A DNA stretch of 64,000 nt from Sipunculus nudus (Eukaryota > Annelida > Sipuncula > Golfingiida > Sipunculidae): the NCBI GenBank assembly GCA_026874595.1, contig CM049312.1, positions 67,176,929 through 67,240,928 of the forward strand. Direction: 5' to 3'. A program made the translations under genes and the position numbers. The notes beneath the pieces were generated by a model, which searched no databases, had not been told where the DNA came from, and worked only from the letters and a program-made list of their open reading frames with translations. Positions 56,101 to 61,060 of this stretch are shown piece by piece (position 1 is the stretch's first letter; each line of letters starts with the position of its first letter).

Positions 56101-58242
56101 AATGTCAATTGGCCTATGTACTGCTTCAGTTGCTGGGAACTTCAGCTCTTCCAGCAGGGTCTGTGACTGACAGATTATATTCAGCCAAAGAAAATCTCAG
56201 TCCATGCAACACAGATTTTTCTCTTCTAGTTCATTGGATTAGACCTGTGGTTGTTTATCAGTTAAACAGTTAATCAACTTTTCTGTCTATTTGTCTGCTT
56301 GTTCCTCAGTCTATGTCTGTTTGTTAACAAAATATTTCAGAATTTAAAAAGTTATGGATGGACTGACTTGCAATTAATTTTTGGAGAGTTGGGAAGATAT
56401 GGTGGAATCATTTGGATATCATGAATAAATTCTTTCCATAATCCTATTTTTTTCAGTTTATCAGATTTTCCAAGAAAACTCATAAATCAAATATCTAGCG
56501 TTGAATCGTATATTTATTATTTTGCAAAGTGACAACAAAACTGGTAGATCTAAAAACTTTAGAATTTACATTGACTGAAACCTCTAAGAAATATTAAATA
56601 ATCCAAAACTAAATAACTGCAGTGTCAAACACATTGTATCAATTAGTAATGGCCTACAAACTGTATTATTATGATGGGTCAGGACAGTATTAGGACAGGT
56701 AAGGTCAAGCTGGGTGAATTTACTCCCCTGCCTATGCTTCAAAGACAAAATTAGAAAATCCTGATAAAGCCGCAGAGATTCTGTTGACTAGCTGTTTATC
56801 CATAATTTCCACATGTGACCTGTGACATCCCAGTTTTAGTGTGTACACATGTGTGTACCCGCACGAGTGATTTCAAGAAACTGAACGAAATAAACCTGTC
56901 CAAGTTCAGTTAAGGAAGCCTCATGAAAGTACTACTCCAAGGATGGTGTCCAGGTGAGAATCAATCTGCAGAGAGGGTTTGGTGGCATGAAGACATGTAT
57001 CATTAAATTGGACAACAGTGGAATAACACTTTTTTGGGCCACACCCAAATCCTCAAATTATAGTAGGATGCTGTAAGACCTTGATTATTCCAACCTATAA
57101 ATACCAAATTTAAAATCAAGATGTCTGACTAATAAAATATCATTAATGTTTTATGGCTAAATTATTCCTTGTTCACCAGAATAACTTTTTTTTGGACCAC
57201 ACTCAAATCCTCAAATTATAGTAGGATGCTGTAAGACCTTGATTATTCCAACCTATAAATACCAAATTTAAAATCAAGATGTCTGACTAATAATATATCA
57301 TTAATGTTTTATGGCCAAAATATTCCTTGTTCACCAGAATAACTTTTTTTTGGACCACACTCAAATCCTCAAATTTTAGTAGGATGCTGTAAGACCTTGA
57401 TTATTCTAACCTATAAATACCAAATTTAAAATCAAGATGTCTGACTAATAATATATCATTAATGTTTTATGGCTAAATTATTCCTTGTTCACCAGAATAA
57501 CTTTTTTTGGACCACACTCAAATCCTCAAATTATAGTAGGATGTTGTAAGACCTTGATTATTCCAACCTATAAATAACAAATTTAAAATCAAGATGTCTG
57601 ATTAATAATATATCATTAATGTTTTATGGCAAAATTATTCCTTGTTCACCAGAATAACTTTTTTTGGACCACACTAAAATCCTCAAATTATAGTAGGATG
57701 CTTTAAGACCTTGATTATTCCAACCTATAAATACCAAATTTAAAATCAAGATGTCTGATTAATAATATATCATTTATGTTGAATGGTTAAATTATTCCTT
57801 GTTCACCAAACAGAGTCATTAAAAAGCAAAAATACCTATTCTCACAGAAGTTATATAAGTGTGACTTGTTTTTCTGTCAAAACTCAGATTGTCTACCAGG
57901 GACTGGAGCTTCAGAAATCATATCTACGATAATGAAGAAATAATTCATTGGAGCACTGACAGTAGATAATTAATTAATTATTGGACTTTCAACATAACAT
58001 AACTAAATTATGAATACCTGGATTTTGGATATTACAGTCTGTCCAACACTGTATTATCAAAAGGTAAATTAAGCCGCAAATGACAAGATTACCCAATATA
58101 AAATTAAAAGTGATTTTCTTTAACTTTTATGGTTGGTTATAATCATTAAATATAATATATGCTCACCTTTGTTGATGCTGGATCTCTGGAGTGTCTTCGC
58201 TAAATCTTCATCTTCTTCATCATATGATGCAGCTCTCTCCAT
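2621..58242 (-). CDS. ITPRID/KRAP/TESPA1-family protein (IP3 receptor-interacting), 12 exons, 3'-incomplete
   Basis: Exons in transcript order: 58242-58167, 38051-37916, 22523-18333, 18227-18143, 18050-17950, 16481-16331, 13413-13336, 10083-9971, 6054-5877, 4714-4550, 3119-2994, 2799-2621. Every intron is GT-AG on the minus strand and every junction keeps the frame: 5,579 nt, about 1,859 residues, no stop. Residues about 370-450 hold the family signature (AEDILMNLGFG, then LPERF, then SQVSGT..PQR). The rest of the giant exon is Ser/Thr-rich and probably disordered. Residues about 1605 to the window edge are a Lys/Glu/Leu/Gln-rich coiled coil. Vertebrate KRAP (ITPRID2) and TESPA1 bind IP3 receptors; KRAP tethers them to actin and supports local Ca2+ signals. 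The same role here is inferred from the motif only. The stop codon lies left of the window. Family assignment is firm; orthology to one vertebrate paralogue cannot be decided. Confidence 0.85.
2994..3119 (-). CDS. ITPRID-like gene, exon 11 (coiled coil)
   Basis: Acceptor TTACTCTTCAG|GAA and donor AAG|GTAAAAC bound 42 codons: EMDSKQHKMDELLGEKDGLE.. to ..EKNEIIK. The coiled coil continues, with codon boundaries at both ends, so it could be skipped in frame. Confidence 0.87.
3120..4549. other. Intron 10-11 with a GC-richer patch of unknown nature
   Basis: Bases 3400-4010 are clearly less AT-rich than the flanks and open on both strands for 60-80 codons, but I recognise no protein, tRNA-like box or terminal repeat. 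The remainder (4010-4549) is AT-rich and featureless. The patch may be an old transposon fragment. Confidence 0.4.
4550..4714 (-). CDS. ITPRID-like gene, exon 10 (coiled coil)
   Basis: Acceptor CACTTTGCAG|ATT and donor GAG|GTATGTC bound 55 codons: IVKMTLERDELKAKLRSKET.. to ..RHRKRIEEMQE. Leu/Met/Ile lie at heptad spacing. Both ends are on codon boundaries. Confidence 0.88.
4863..5809. mobile_element. Pogo/Tigger-like MITE, TA target duplication, interrupted
   Basis: The ends are inverted: CTGTGAAACCT on the left and AGGTTTCACTG on the right, each flanked by TA (4861-4862 and 5810-5811). Inside are degenerate copies of 'GTGTCCATAATAGAGAG' (4890-5190 and 5744-5790), a pattern common in invertebrate elements with CAGTGAAACCTC ends. 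No transposase is present. The body is split by a second element at 5191-5743. It sits in the intron between exons 9 and 10. Confidence 0.72.
5191..5743. mobile_element. 553-bp MITE nested inside the 4863-5809 element
   Basis: Long terminal inverted repeats of about 65 bp: the left arm starts GTAGCCCGATTTAATCAGAC, and the right arm in reverse complement starts GTAGCCCAATTTAATTGAAC. Both continue with CTCAATATTATT and a shared ATATTGAGTC..ATAGC stretch. Likely 7-bp target duplication ATCATAG/ATCAAAG. No coding sequence. It interrupts the 'gtgtccataatag' body of the outer element, so it inserted later. Confidence 0.85.
5877..6054 (-). CDS. ITPRID-like gene, exon 9 (coiled coil)
   Basis: Acceptor TTTTGGCAG|A and donor GAG|GTAACG bound 178 nt reading TQLMLAEFKRDSANKELEHL.. 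to ..ISLNKEE. It is a highly charged continuous helix without proline, in frame with exons 8 and 10. Confidence 0.88.
6055..8710. other. Intron 8-9, left part, no feature seen
   Basis: AT-rich intronic DNA. I see no exon-like frame with splice sites, no repeat ends and no RNA gene, apart from a short (AT)n near 8011. Confidence 0.5.
8711..9107 (-). mobile_element. tRNA-derived SINE
   Basis: Aligns by eye with 26521-26922 along its length ('GAGGTAACAGCCTC' at the tail end, 'GAGGAACCCC', 'GAAAAATCTCA', 'GAGATTTGAACTCA'). On the minus strand the head reads GGTGTAGGGGTAGATCAAAG (A-box-like), then GAGTTCAAATCTC (B-box-like), as in tRNA-headed SINEs. It is therefore oriented like the host gene's transcript. 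Diverged and not a functional tRNA. Confidence 0.72.
9108..9970. other. Intron 8-9, right part, no feature seen
   Basis: No exon or repeat boundary recognised; there is a short (AAT)n near 9677. Confidence 0.45.
9971..10083 (-). CDS. ITPRID-like gene, exon 8 (coiled coil)
   Basis: Acceptor CTGTTGCAG|AGT and donor GCAAG|GTAATAC bound 113 nt reading SALRELKSLHDTLKQNKEDI.. to ..KAEEA-R. Leu/Ile occupy heptad positions with many Lys/Glu, typical of a coiled coil. The AG at the end plus the A opening exon 9 make Arg. Confidence 0.85.
10349..10373. repeat. (AT)n microsatellite
   Basis: About 24 bp of alternating AT, in the intron between exons 7 and 8. Confidence 0.9.
11180..11960. repeat. Minisatellite, about 29-bp monomers in an 88-bp higher-order unit
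   Basis: Monomers read roughly AGGTGATAGTCATGTGACCC and AGGCAAAGTC. Between 11341 and 11660 three monomers form a larger unit repeated at 88-89 bp: CACGTG occurs at 11357, 11446, 11534 and 11622, each in AATCACGTGACCC. Outside this core the monomers are more diverged. It lies in the intron between exons 7 and 8. The minus-strand frame across 11610-11822 is a repeat by-product. Confidence 0.93.
12236..12271. repeat. (AT)n microsatellite
   Basis: Interrupted run of ATATAT after a CATACATA stretch. Confidence 0.85.
13336..13413 (-). CDS. ITPRID-like gene, exon 7
   Basis: Acceptor ATTTGCAG|GCC and a slightly atypical donor AAG|GTTGGT bound 26 codons: ASNDTVIENQDVGSPDEVQK and a short basic tail. 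Both ends fall on codon boundaries, so skipping it would keep the frame. It marks the switch from acidic linker to the start of the coiled coil. Confidence 0.75.
13414..16330. other. Intron 6-7, no feature seen
   Basis: AT-rich, with scattered short poly-T and poly-A runs. No exon-like reading with splice sites and no repeat ends noticed on either strand. Confidence 0.5.
16331..16481 (-). CDS. ITPRID-like gene, exon 6
   Basis: Acceptor TATTTTCCTCAG|G and donor AGG|GTAGGA bound 151 nt reading FGAENTPEETEDPGKASDLV.. to ..FLGDMSR. It is a Ser/Pro/Asn-rich linker, probably disordered, between the giant exon and the coiled coil. Phase is one base in, codon boundary out. Confidence 0.83.
16482..17949. 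other. Intron 5-6, no feature seen
   Basis: AT-rich intron sequence without recognisable elements. Confidence 0.5.
17950..18050 (-). CDS. ITPRID-like gene, exon 5
   Basis: Acceptor GTTTTTCTGAAG|CTG and donor GCA|GTGAGTG bound 33 codons plus two bases: LQKLQRSKVSETSQDSNAFK..CEQ. The two spare bases (CA) plus the first G of the next exon make Gln. Composition is polar and helical-looking, with no named domain. Confidence 0.82.
18143..18227 (-). CDS. ITPRID-like gene, exon 4 (short)
   Basis: The 85-nt piece has a very strong acceptor (long T-rich tract, then GTATTCTAG|T) and donor AAAATG|GTAATG. It is open in only one frame, FAKTLTNMWVTVHSGQCVTD.., starting with one spare base and ending on a codon boundary. 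Those phases are exactly what is needed to link the giant exon (two spare bases, AG) to exon 5 (starts on a codon). Without it, the 18333 donor and the 18050 acceptor are out of phase. It is too short to judge by composition. Confidence 0.68.
18333..22523 (-). CDS. ITPRID-like gene, giant exon 3 with the IP3R-binding motif
   Basis: This is 4,191 nt with one open frame (about residues 71-1467), entered by TTTTATTCTGCAG|G and left by CATAG|GTGTAA. The open frame without the acceptor appears to begin at a TTG near 22474, but that is internal: the true reading continues upstream through YRFDRRAARGFDPPPPLWEDP. Visible features in order: STFEEVESLEF and STFDEVESLDL, two copies of one motif about 77 residues apart; an Arg/Ser-rich stretch; YPFESEYEYYVRMRRASRSS; the family core AEDILMNLGFG at 21616-21580; LPERFAKDW; SQVSGTTTPQR; a KQDSLDQLRHVLQKQ helix; long acidic Ser-rich sequence; a short helix LEERMKKIKQR; and DDLKFL and LEDFEKFLEKL helices. 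The rest looks disordered. The exon defines the family and is the best-supported coding block in the window. Confidence 0.96.
21530..21625 (-). other. KRAP/TESPA1-type IP3R-binding core motif
   Basis: The reading AEDILMNLGFGGRDSFLPER, then FAKDWFDKIM, matches the conserved block of vertebrate ITPRID1/2 and TESPA1: E-[ED]-I-L-x-x-LGFG, about ten residues, then a P-x-RFF pair. In KRAP and TESPA1 the double Phe of RFF is reported as needed for binding the IP3 receptor. Here the second position is Ala (codon at 21550-21548), and the acidic linker between LGFG and P-x-RF is shorter. The downstream SQVSGT..PQR block is also kept. Confidence 0.9.
23095..23141. repeat. (AT)n microsatellite
   Basis: More than 40 bp of alternating AT in intron 2. 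Confidence 0.95.
23319..23333. repeat. Poly-C run in intron 2
   Basis: About 15 consecutive C. One of ten similar C or G runs in the window (also near 25680, 27565, 29866, 29908, 29947, 31507, 33112, 43078 and 53198). Confidence 0.95.
24180..24365. repeat. Fragment of a dispersed invertebrate repeat
   Basis: Contains 'GGCGGAAACCAGAGTACC' and 'GAGAAAACCATC', a diverged form of the 'ggaggaaaccggagtaccc' block found in many invertebrate interspersed repeats. No ends identified. Confidence 0.4.
25330..25610 (-). repeat. Dispersed 'caaggtca' repeat, reverse orientation
   Basis: Holds 'GGAGACATGTTTTCAGTGCC', 'ATAACTTTTGAAG', 'CTTGACCTTCACCTTCAAGG'. The same elements occur in reverse complement and opposite order at 50640-51215, so this is an inverted, shorter, diverged copy. 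Non-coding. Confidence 0.7.
25640..25745. repeat. Pyrimidine-rich tract with poly-C
   Basis: A run of about 13 C at 25681 followed by CTCTCT/TTTCTT simple sequence to 25741. Confidence 0.85.
26521..26922 (-). mobile_element. tRNA-derived SINE (better-preserved copy)
   Basis: Minus-strand head: GTGGCTCAGGGGTAGAGCGC (A-box-like), then GTGAATTTGAATCTC (B-box-like). The body runs leftward to GGAGGCGGTTACCTCCACC and an A/T tail region. It matches the 8711-9107 element over its full length. Short frames on the plus strand inside it are not genes. It lies in intron 2, in the sense direction of the host gene. Confidence 0.78.
27240..27490 (+). repeat. Degenerate 15-bp 'ctgccatttttacct' repeat
   Basis: Irregular tandem copies of CTGCCATTTTTACCT / CTGCTATT.. 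across about 250 bp. The plus-strand reading frame at 27307-27690 is a by-product of this and the adjoining poly-G. Confidence 0.6.
27564..27659 (+). repeat. Poly-G runs and GGT-rich stretch
   Basis: A run of about 18 G at 27565, GGTGGTGG, then another G run at 27648-27658. Potential G-quadruplex sequence. Confidence 0.9.
29863..29961. repeat. Cluster of four poly-C runs
   Basis: C runs near 29866, 29908, 29933 and 29947, separated by CACACACA and short linkers, in about 100 bp. The Gly-rich minus-strand frame here is spurious. Confidence 0.93.
31380..31800 (+). repeat. Diverged dispersed repeat, copy A
   Basis: Shares with 54340-54760, in order: 'CTAAAGATAATTCCTT', 'ACACAGGCT', 'GTTTATATC', 'TTTATAATATT', 'GTGCAAAAGG/CTGCAAAAGG', 'GTTTGTCAACAT'. 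The copies differ by many substitutions and indels. No coding content. Confidence 0.7.
32945..33976 (+). mobile_element. Hairpin-terminated non-autonomous element
   Basis: Starts ACAAGGGACCAATGGGTCAG..GCTCAGCTGA and ends in TAGCTCAGATGACT-tat-AGTCAGCTGAGCTAA: a 14-bp stem with one mismatch, then CTAA. A 20-bp poly-G run sits at about 33112. The right half (33370-33900) is the 'GGTCAAACTTGGGCAAAATT' module shared with 1-1779 and the 43-47-kb cluster. No transposase. A 3' hairpin followed by CTRR is Helitron-like, but no TC start is evident. Confidence 0.68.
33977..36310. other. Intron 2, stretch without recognised features
   Basis: AT-rich. No exon, RNA gene or repeat boundary recognised. Confidence 0.45.
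36311..37390 (+). mobile_element. Hairpin-terminated element, second subfamily
   Basis: Starts ACAAGGGACCCATGGGTCAC and ends TAGCCCATCAGCC-taa-GGGCTGAGGGCTAA: a stem with a bulge, then CTAA. The stem sequence differs from the 33945-33976 hairpin although the fold is kept. A GACGGACGGACGGAC run precedes it. The interior holds a tandem duplication with a period of about 300 bp (36690-36985 and 36988-37290). No coding sequence. Confidence 0.65.
37391..37730 (+). repeat. Partial copy of the 'gggcaaaattt' repeat module
   Basis: Shares 'AAAAACTTGAATAAAAGCTA', 'GGACAAAATTTAGGGAATTA' and 'TTGATTAAATAAAGTTATAT' with the 43.2-kb and 45-kb copies. It lacks the 3' hairpin and directly abuts the preceding element. 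Confidence 0.65.
37916..38051 (-). CDS. ITPRID-like gene, exon 2 (basic N-terminal segment)
   Basis: A strong acceptor (TTTTTTCTTCTACTAG|TT) and a textbook donor (AA|GTAAGTAC) bound 136 nt. The reading is IGINMPHMSKFENMSQKMG.., ending YARR plus AA, which completes a Lys codon with the first G of the giant exon (..ARR-K-YRFDRRAARGFDPPP..). The join gives a continuous Arg/Lys-rich stretch followed by prolines. In-frame ATGs at 38037 and 38028 could act as starts in a shorter isoform. Confidence 0.8.
41393..41425 (+). mobile_element. 5' end motif of a hairpin-type element
   Basis: ACAAGGGACCCATGGGTCAC then GGCGCTCAGCTGA matches the starts at 32945, 36311 and 44077. Its right end is not identified. 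Confidence 0.55.
42398..42535 (+). repeat. Two-copy tandem duplication, 69-bp period
   Basis: 'TAAAATATTAGAATTGTTGC' followed by 'AAAAGTTGCAATCAT' occurs at 42413 and again at 42482, with a few substitutions between copies. Confidence 0.9.
43196..44076 (+). repeat. Partial copies of the 'gggcaaaattt' repeat module
   Basis: Two truncated units, 43196-43800 and about 43905-44070, carrying 'GACAAAATTTAAGGTA', 'GGCCCATAACTT', 'TTTTGATATTAGGCAG' and 'GCCAAAGTTGGGCAAAATTT'. The second is cut off by the ACAAGGGACC start at 44077. Confidence 0.75.
44077..44951 (+). mobile_element. Hairpin-type element, 5' end only
   Basis: ACAAGGGACCTATGGGTCAC then GACGCTCAGCTG begins abruptly inside a repeat module. 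The following 870 bp is AT-rich without a recognisable hairpin end, so the right limit is arbitrary. Confidence 0.4.
44952..46689 (+). repeat. Dispersed repeat, right copy of the 1.75-kb element
   Basis: Near-identical to 1-1779, same orientation, same internal order, ending in GGAC repeats (about 46599-46637) and the hairpin plus CTAA at 46658-46689. Differences are scattered substitutions and small indels. Minus-strand frames here mirror those in the left copy and are not genes. Confidence 0.9.
46690..47252 (+). repeat. Appended 3' half-unit of the same repeat
   Basis: Directly after the CTAA of the preceding copy, the sequence restarts mid-unit ('AACAGATTTTGATCTAATTT') and runs to a second GGAC/ACATCC run (47137-47206) and a second identical hairpin plus CTAA (47221-47252). 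It resembles the 3' half of the 32945-33976 element. Confidence 0.85.
47253..50639. other. Intron 1, stretch without recognised features
   Basis: No exon or repeat boundary recognised. There is a somewhat less AT-rich patch at 50200-50420, and short frames at 47384-47726 with no protein character. Confidence 0.45.
50640..51215 (+). repeat. Dispersed 'caaggtca' repeat, forward orientation
   Basis: Repeated blocks of 'GACCTTGAAGATCAAGGTCA' type about 150-180 bp apart, with 'CTTCAAAAGTTAT' between them, ending 'GACGGACGACAGCACTGAAA' and 'ATGTCTCCCCTCAAGGGGG'. The reverse complement of the same repeat lies at 25330-25610. Confidence 0.75.
51838..51912 (+). mobile_element. tRNA-like sequence, probably a SINE head
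   Basis: TAGTGAAGCGGTAGAACAAA (A-box-like) and GGGTTCAAATCC (B-box) are 40 bp apart, as in a tRNA gene. Acceptor-stem pairing is poor and no anticodon arm is clear, so it is a pseudo-tRNA or SINE head. Confidence 0.45.
53190..53212 (+). repeat. Poly-G run
   Basis: About 14 consecutive G in intron 1. Confidence 0.95.
54340..54760 (+). repeat. Diverged dispersed repeat, copy B
   Basis: Same order of shared blocks as 31380-31800, in the same orientation. The poly-G at 31507 in copy A corresponds to TTTTGGGGCCTACC here. Confidence 0.7.
57025..57812 (+). repeat. Satellite-like tandem array, five 158-bp units
   Basis: 'CAAATCCTCAAATTATAGTA' recurs at about 57046, 57204, 57362, 57519 and 57676: spacing 157-158 bp, few differences between units. 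Each unit also holds 'AAAATCAAGATGTCTGA', 'TAATATATCATTAATG' and 'TTCCTTGTTCACCAGAATAA'. The array ends in a diverged unit. It lies in intron 1, just 3' (in transcript sense) of the first ATG exon. Confidence 0.96.
58167..58242 (-). CDS. ITPRID-like gene, first coding exon (candidate start)
   Basis: The reading MERAASYDEEDEDLAKTLQ... starts at an ATG at 58242, runs 25 codons plus one base, and ends at a strong donor (AAAG|GTGAGC). An in-frame TGA lies three codons upstream. I see no convincing pyrimidine-rich acceptor before the ATG, so this looks like a transcript-start exon with a 5' UTR. The one spare base joins the two spare bases at the start of the 38051 exon and keeps the frame. The piece is acidic and short with no domain. 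It could instead be an internal exon entered at a weak GAGAG|A acceptor, which would fit the phase of the exon ending at 59050. Confidence 0.6.
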
Positions 58243-59049
58243 CACATTTCAGAGCAAGTTATGACATCACTGACATGGGCCTTTTCTTCAAATCTCCATT
58301 AATGATAGCCATCCGGTGCGCTTGTGTCATAGAAGATCTGCTGTTTGTGCCGAGCTATAACTCATTCTCTACCTGGCAGAATTATCTCTGACACACCTCA
58401 CAATTAGTACTCGAAATAACCCATAGATAAATATTACTGATATATTTAATCACACTCAGGCATGCAACTAAGGTACAATTAAACCTAAGCATTACAGTTT
58501 ATGTCATGTGACGTTGTTGTGTGAATACTTTCACTCATATCACAACATTAACATCTCATTACATGTTGTACATCAGAAGACATGTAACATACTGGTAATT
58601 TGTATGGTAATGTATGTGTAATATGTGTAATATCTGTGTAAACTACGTTTGTATTAATGTAATCTGTGTAAAAGGTGTAATAATGTATTCTTTGTCAAAT
58701 GGGATGTGTGTAATTTGATGTAACATGTATTATTTCTCTAATATACTGTAAATAACATACATAACAATGACACACAACTGTTTACAATATACAAATCAAA
58801 AGTAAACAATTAAGGAGTCACAATTCAAATAAAATTCCTTTGCACTGTTTTCAAATAAGTTCAGTTCAGTTTTACAAAATACAATATGAAAGATAACCCT
58901 CAAAATGCAGCCTCTATGATCAACATATATACATATGCAAACATAAAAATATACTAATCTCTCACTAAACTACCAAACAATATACACAATCATCATCTGA
59001 AAACACCACTGATCACAATGACAGCAACCTGTATTAGACCACCACCTAC
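58243..59049. other. Region 5' of the ATG exon; candidate 5' UTR and alternative promoter
   Basis: On the minus strand, upstream of the ATG at 58242, lies a short upstream frame, MAIINGDLKKRPMSVMS then stop. No TATA box or clear acceptor is visible. 58590-58760 is rich in 'TGTAATATGTGTAAT' degenerate repeats; the rest is AT-rich. Confidence 0.35.
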
Positions 59050-59215
59050 CGTGCGGGGGAGTGTCTGTTCGGACTTGACGTTCGGATGATGGAGTTTCGT
59101 TCCTCTTCTTCTTCTTCGTCATCTTCAGTGTCCGTATACAGACTGTGTGCCGATCTTGACGGGGGAAGACTATTTGTCACGGGTAGTGTGGAAGTCTGCT
59201 CTGGTATTTGCTTCC
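59050..59215 (-). CDS. Coding exon of uncertain membership (acidic Ser-rich)
   Basis: Acceptor CACTTTTACAG|GG and donor GCACG|GTAGGT bound 166 nt with one open frame: KQIPEQTSTLPVTNSLPPSR, then SAHSLYTDTEDD, a Glu run, then RNSIIRTSSPNRHSPA. The local base mix is richer in G+C and CpG than the surroundings. It joins the 59685-59789 exon in phase and exits with two spare bases (CG). The 58242 exon begins with an ATG and no clear acceptor, so no clean partner follows; the giant exon (starting with one base, G) is phase-compatible. It may be an alternative N-terminus of the ITPRID-like gene or the end of a separate upstream gene. Confidence 0.7.
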
Positions 59216-59684
59216 CTGTAAAAGTGAAAGGGTATCACTGCAGCTCAGCAGAAAACAAGGCAGCTAAGTTTATAAGGGAACTAAAATGTTGCATGAGATA
59301 CATAACCATGCATTTGCTTACACTCCTTATCTGGACCATGAGTCGTTGAACACAAGGATAAATGAGATGGCAGGCAGTGTGATGGGCAGAGTCACTCTCA
59401 ACAGGATGAACCAGTGAAGAAATGATAAGATAAAATCAGGATTGGCTGTCCTAGGGTGATATATAAGATGCAATTATTGACAGGAAGATGACAAACTGGC
59501 ACAAATCATCAGGAAACCAATAAATACACCAAGAAATTACATATTAGGTACTTAAAATATCTTGAGGAACCCATTCGATTATATCCAAATACTCAGACAT
59601 ACAAAAAATATTTAGTGTCAGAATTCAATATAATATAATTATATACTGTATAATACTAAATACTGTCATATATCAAGAAGTTAC

Positions 59685-59789
59685 CTCCTCGTTTAGCGAA
59701 GAACTCGTGTAGCTTCCTCTCAATAATTGCCTCCACCTTGGCCTCCTCTAACTCACTACTCTGAATACTGTCTGGGTAATCTCGCTGGG
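59685..59789 (-). CDS. Coding exon of uncertain membership (upstream of 59050-59215)
   Basis: Acceptor AATCTGTTTTTCAG|CC and donor GGAG|GTAACTTC bound 105 nt reading QRDYPDSIQSSELEEAKVEA, then IIERKLHEFFAKRG. A helix ELEEAKVEAIIERKLHEFF is visible. It starts with two spare bases, so at least one more exon lies upstream, and it ends with one base that completes Gly with the next exon. I do not recognise the protein. Confidence 0.7.
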
Positions 59790-59883
59790 CTGAAAAACAG
59801 ATTAAATAAATAGACTAGATAATCTGGCTCTCCAAGCTGATGTAAATGAGAATGACTGCTCAGAAAGAAATAGTCAGATAGGT

Positions 59884-60250
59884 TATGTTAGAGAATGAGA
59901 GAGAACAAGAAGAAAGTGAGAAACAGTCAGAGTGAGAGAAAAAGAAAGGGAGAAAGACAGTATATGAGAGAGACAGAAAGAAAAGTGAGAAAGAGACAGC
60001 AGAGGTGAGGAAGAGTAAGAGAGAAAAAGAAAAAGAGAAAAGGAAGAAAAAGAGAGTGAGAAAGAGAATGAAAAAAAGAAAGAGTGAGAAGGAGAAAATA
60101 TGAAAGCATAAAATGAAAAAGAGTGAAAAGCAAAAGAGACAGAAAGGGAGTGAAAAGGAGAAATAGAAAAGATAGAGAGAGAGAGAAAGACACAAAGATA
60201 GTAAGACAGAGAAGAAGGAGAGAACTGAAAGAGAGAAAGAGAAAGGAAGA
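59884..60250 (+). repeat. Polypurine tract (GA-rich simple sequence)
   Basis: About 370 bp almost free of C and T on the plus strand, made of GAGAGAAAG and GAAAAAGAG variants. Three overlapping Ser/Phe/Leu-rich minus-strand frames (to 135 codons) come from its complement and are not genes. Confidence 0.95.
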
Positions 60251-60837
60251 CCCTATCACAAAACCAATCTGATAATTTATCAATATTCATACATACATCT
60301 CATGGCTGAATATTAGGTTTGGTTTAAGGGTCCTATCATTATGACAATTTGGGGAATGTACAAGAGATATCCTGTGGTAAAATCAGTCCATCATTGGGTT
60401 TCCTCACCATGAAATTAAACTCTGGACCAAGAACTTAATTCAGGGGGTTATGATCCATAACAGTTGTACATAGTATGATGCCAGATTGATTTTGTGCAAA
60501 GGTTCCCAGTGAATATTAATATCTAGATCAGGATCACTGTCATGCTGTTAATCCTCTTTGTGTTTCATCCCTGACACTTCAGTAAATCCACTGATATACA
60601 GATGTTCAACTGATGGTACCCCAAAGTTCCAACCAAGCGAGCAAATAGGTCATGGTATCCATTGAGATGATACTACAGGATCCTTAACTTTGACAATTTT
60701 CATTTTGCTAAATATATTACTTCTTCCACTTATTAATAATAATAATATTAGTAAAAATATTGCTACTTTGATCATAATTTTATTTACAGATAAAAATGTA
60801 TTCTTCTTCTTATTACAAGTCGTAGTAAATTTACTAA
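60251..60837. other. Non-coding stretch, no feature seen
   Basis: AT-rich flank between the polypurine and trinucleotide tracts. Confidence 0.45.
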
Positions 60838-60947
60838 TGTTATTGTTATTATTATTATTATATTATTATTGTTGTTGTTGTTGTTGTTGTTAATATTTTC
60901 ATTATTATTTTTGTATTAATATTTTTTATTACTTATATAATTATAAT

Positions 60948-60984
<37 letters not shown>

Positions 60985-61060
60985 TAATAAAAATAATAAT
61001 AATAATAATTATTATTATTATTATTATTATTATTGTATTATTATTATTATTTTTATATTT
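60838..61060. repeat. (ATT)n / (GTT)n / (AAT)n compound trinucleotide tract
   Basis: ATTATT, then GTTGTT x7 at about 60869, ATT runs, AATAATAAT x8 at about 60950, then ATTATTATT x8 at about 61008. The AAT and ATT blocks are inverted copies and can pair as a hairpin. Confidence 0.95.

Noticed and set aside
59860-60290. Minus-strand frames up to 135 codons, Ser/Phe/Leu-rich
   Set aside because: They are translations of the GA/CT simple-sequence tract in all three frames.
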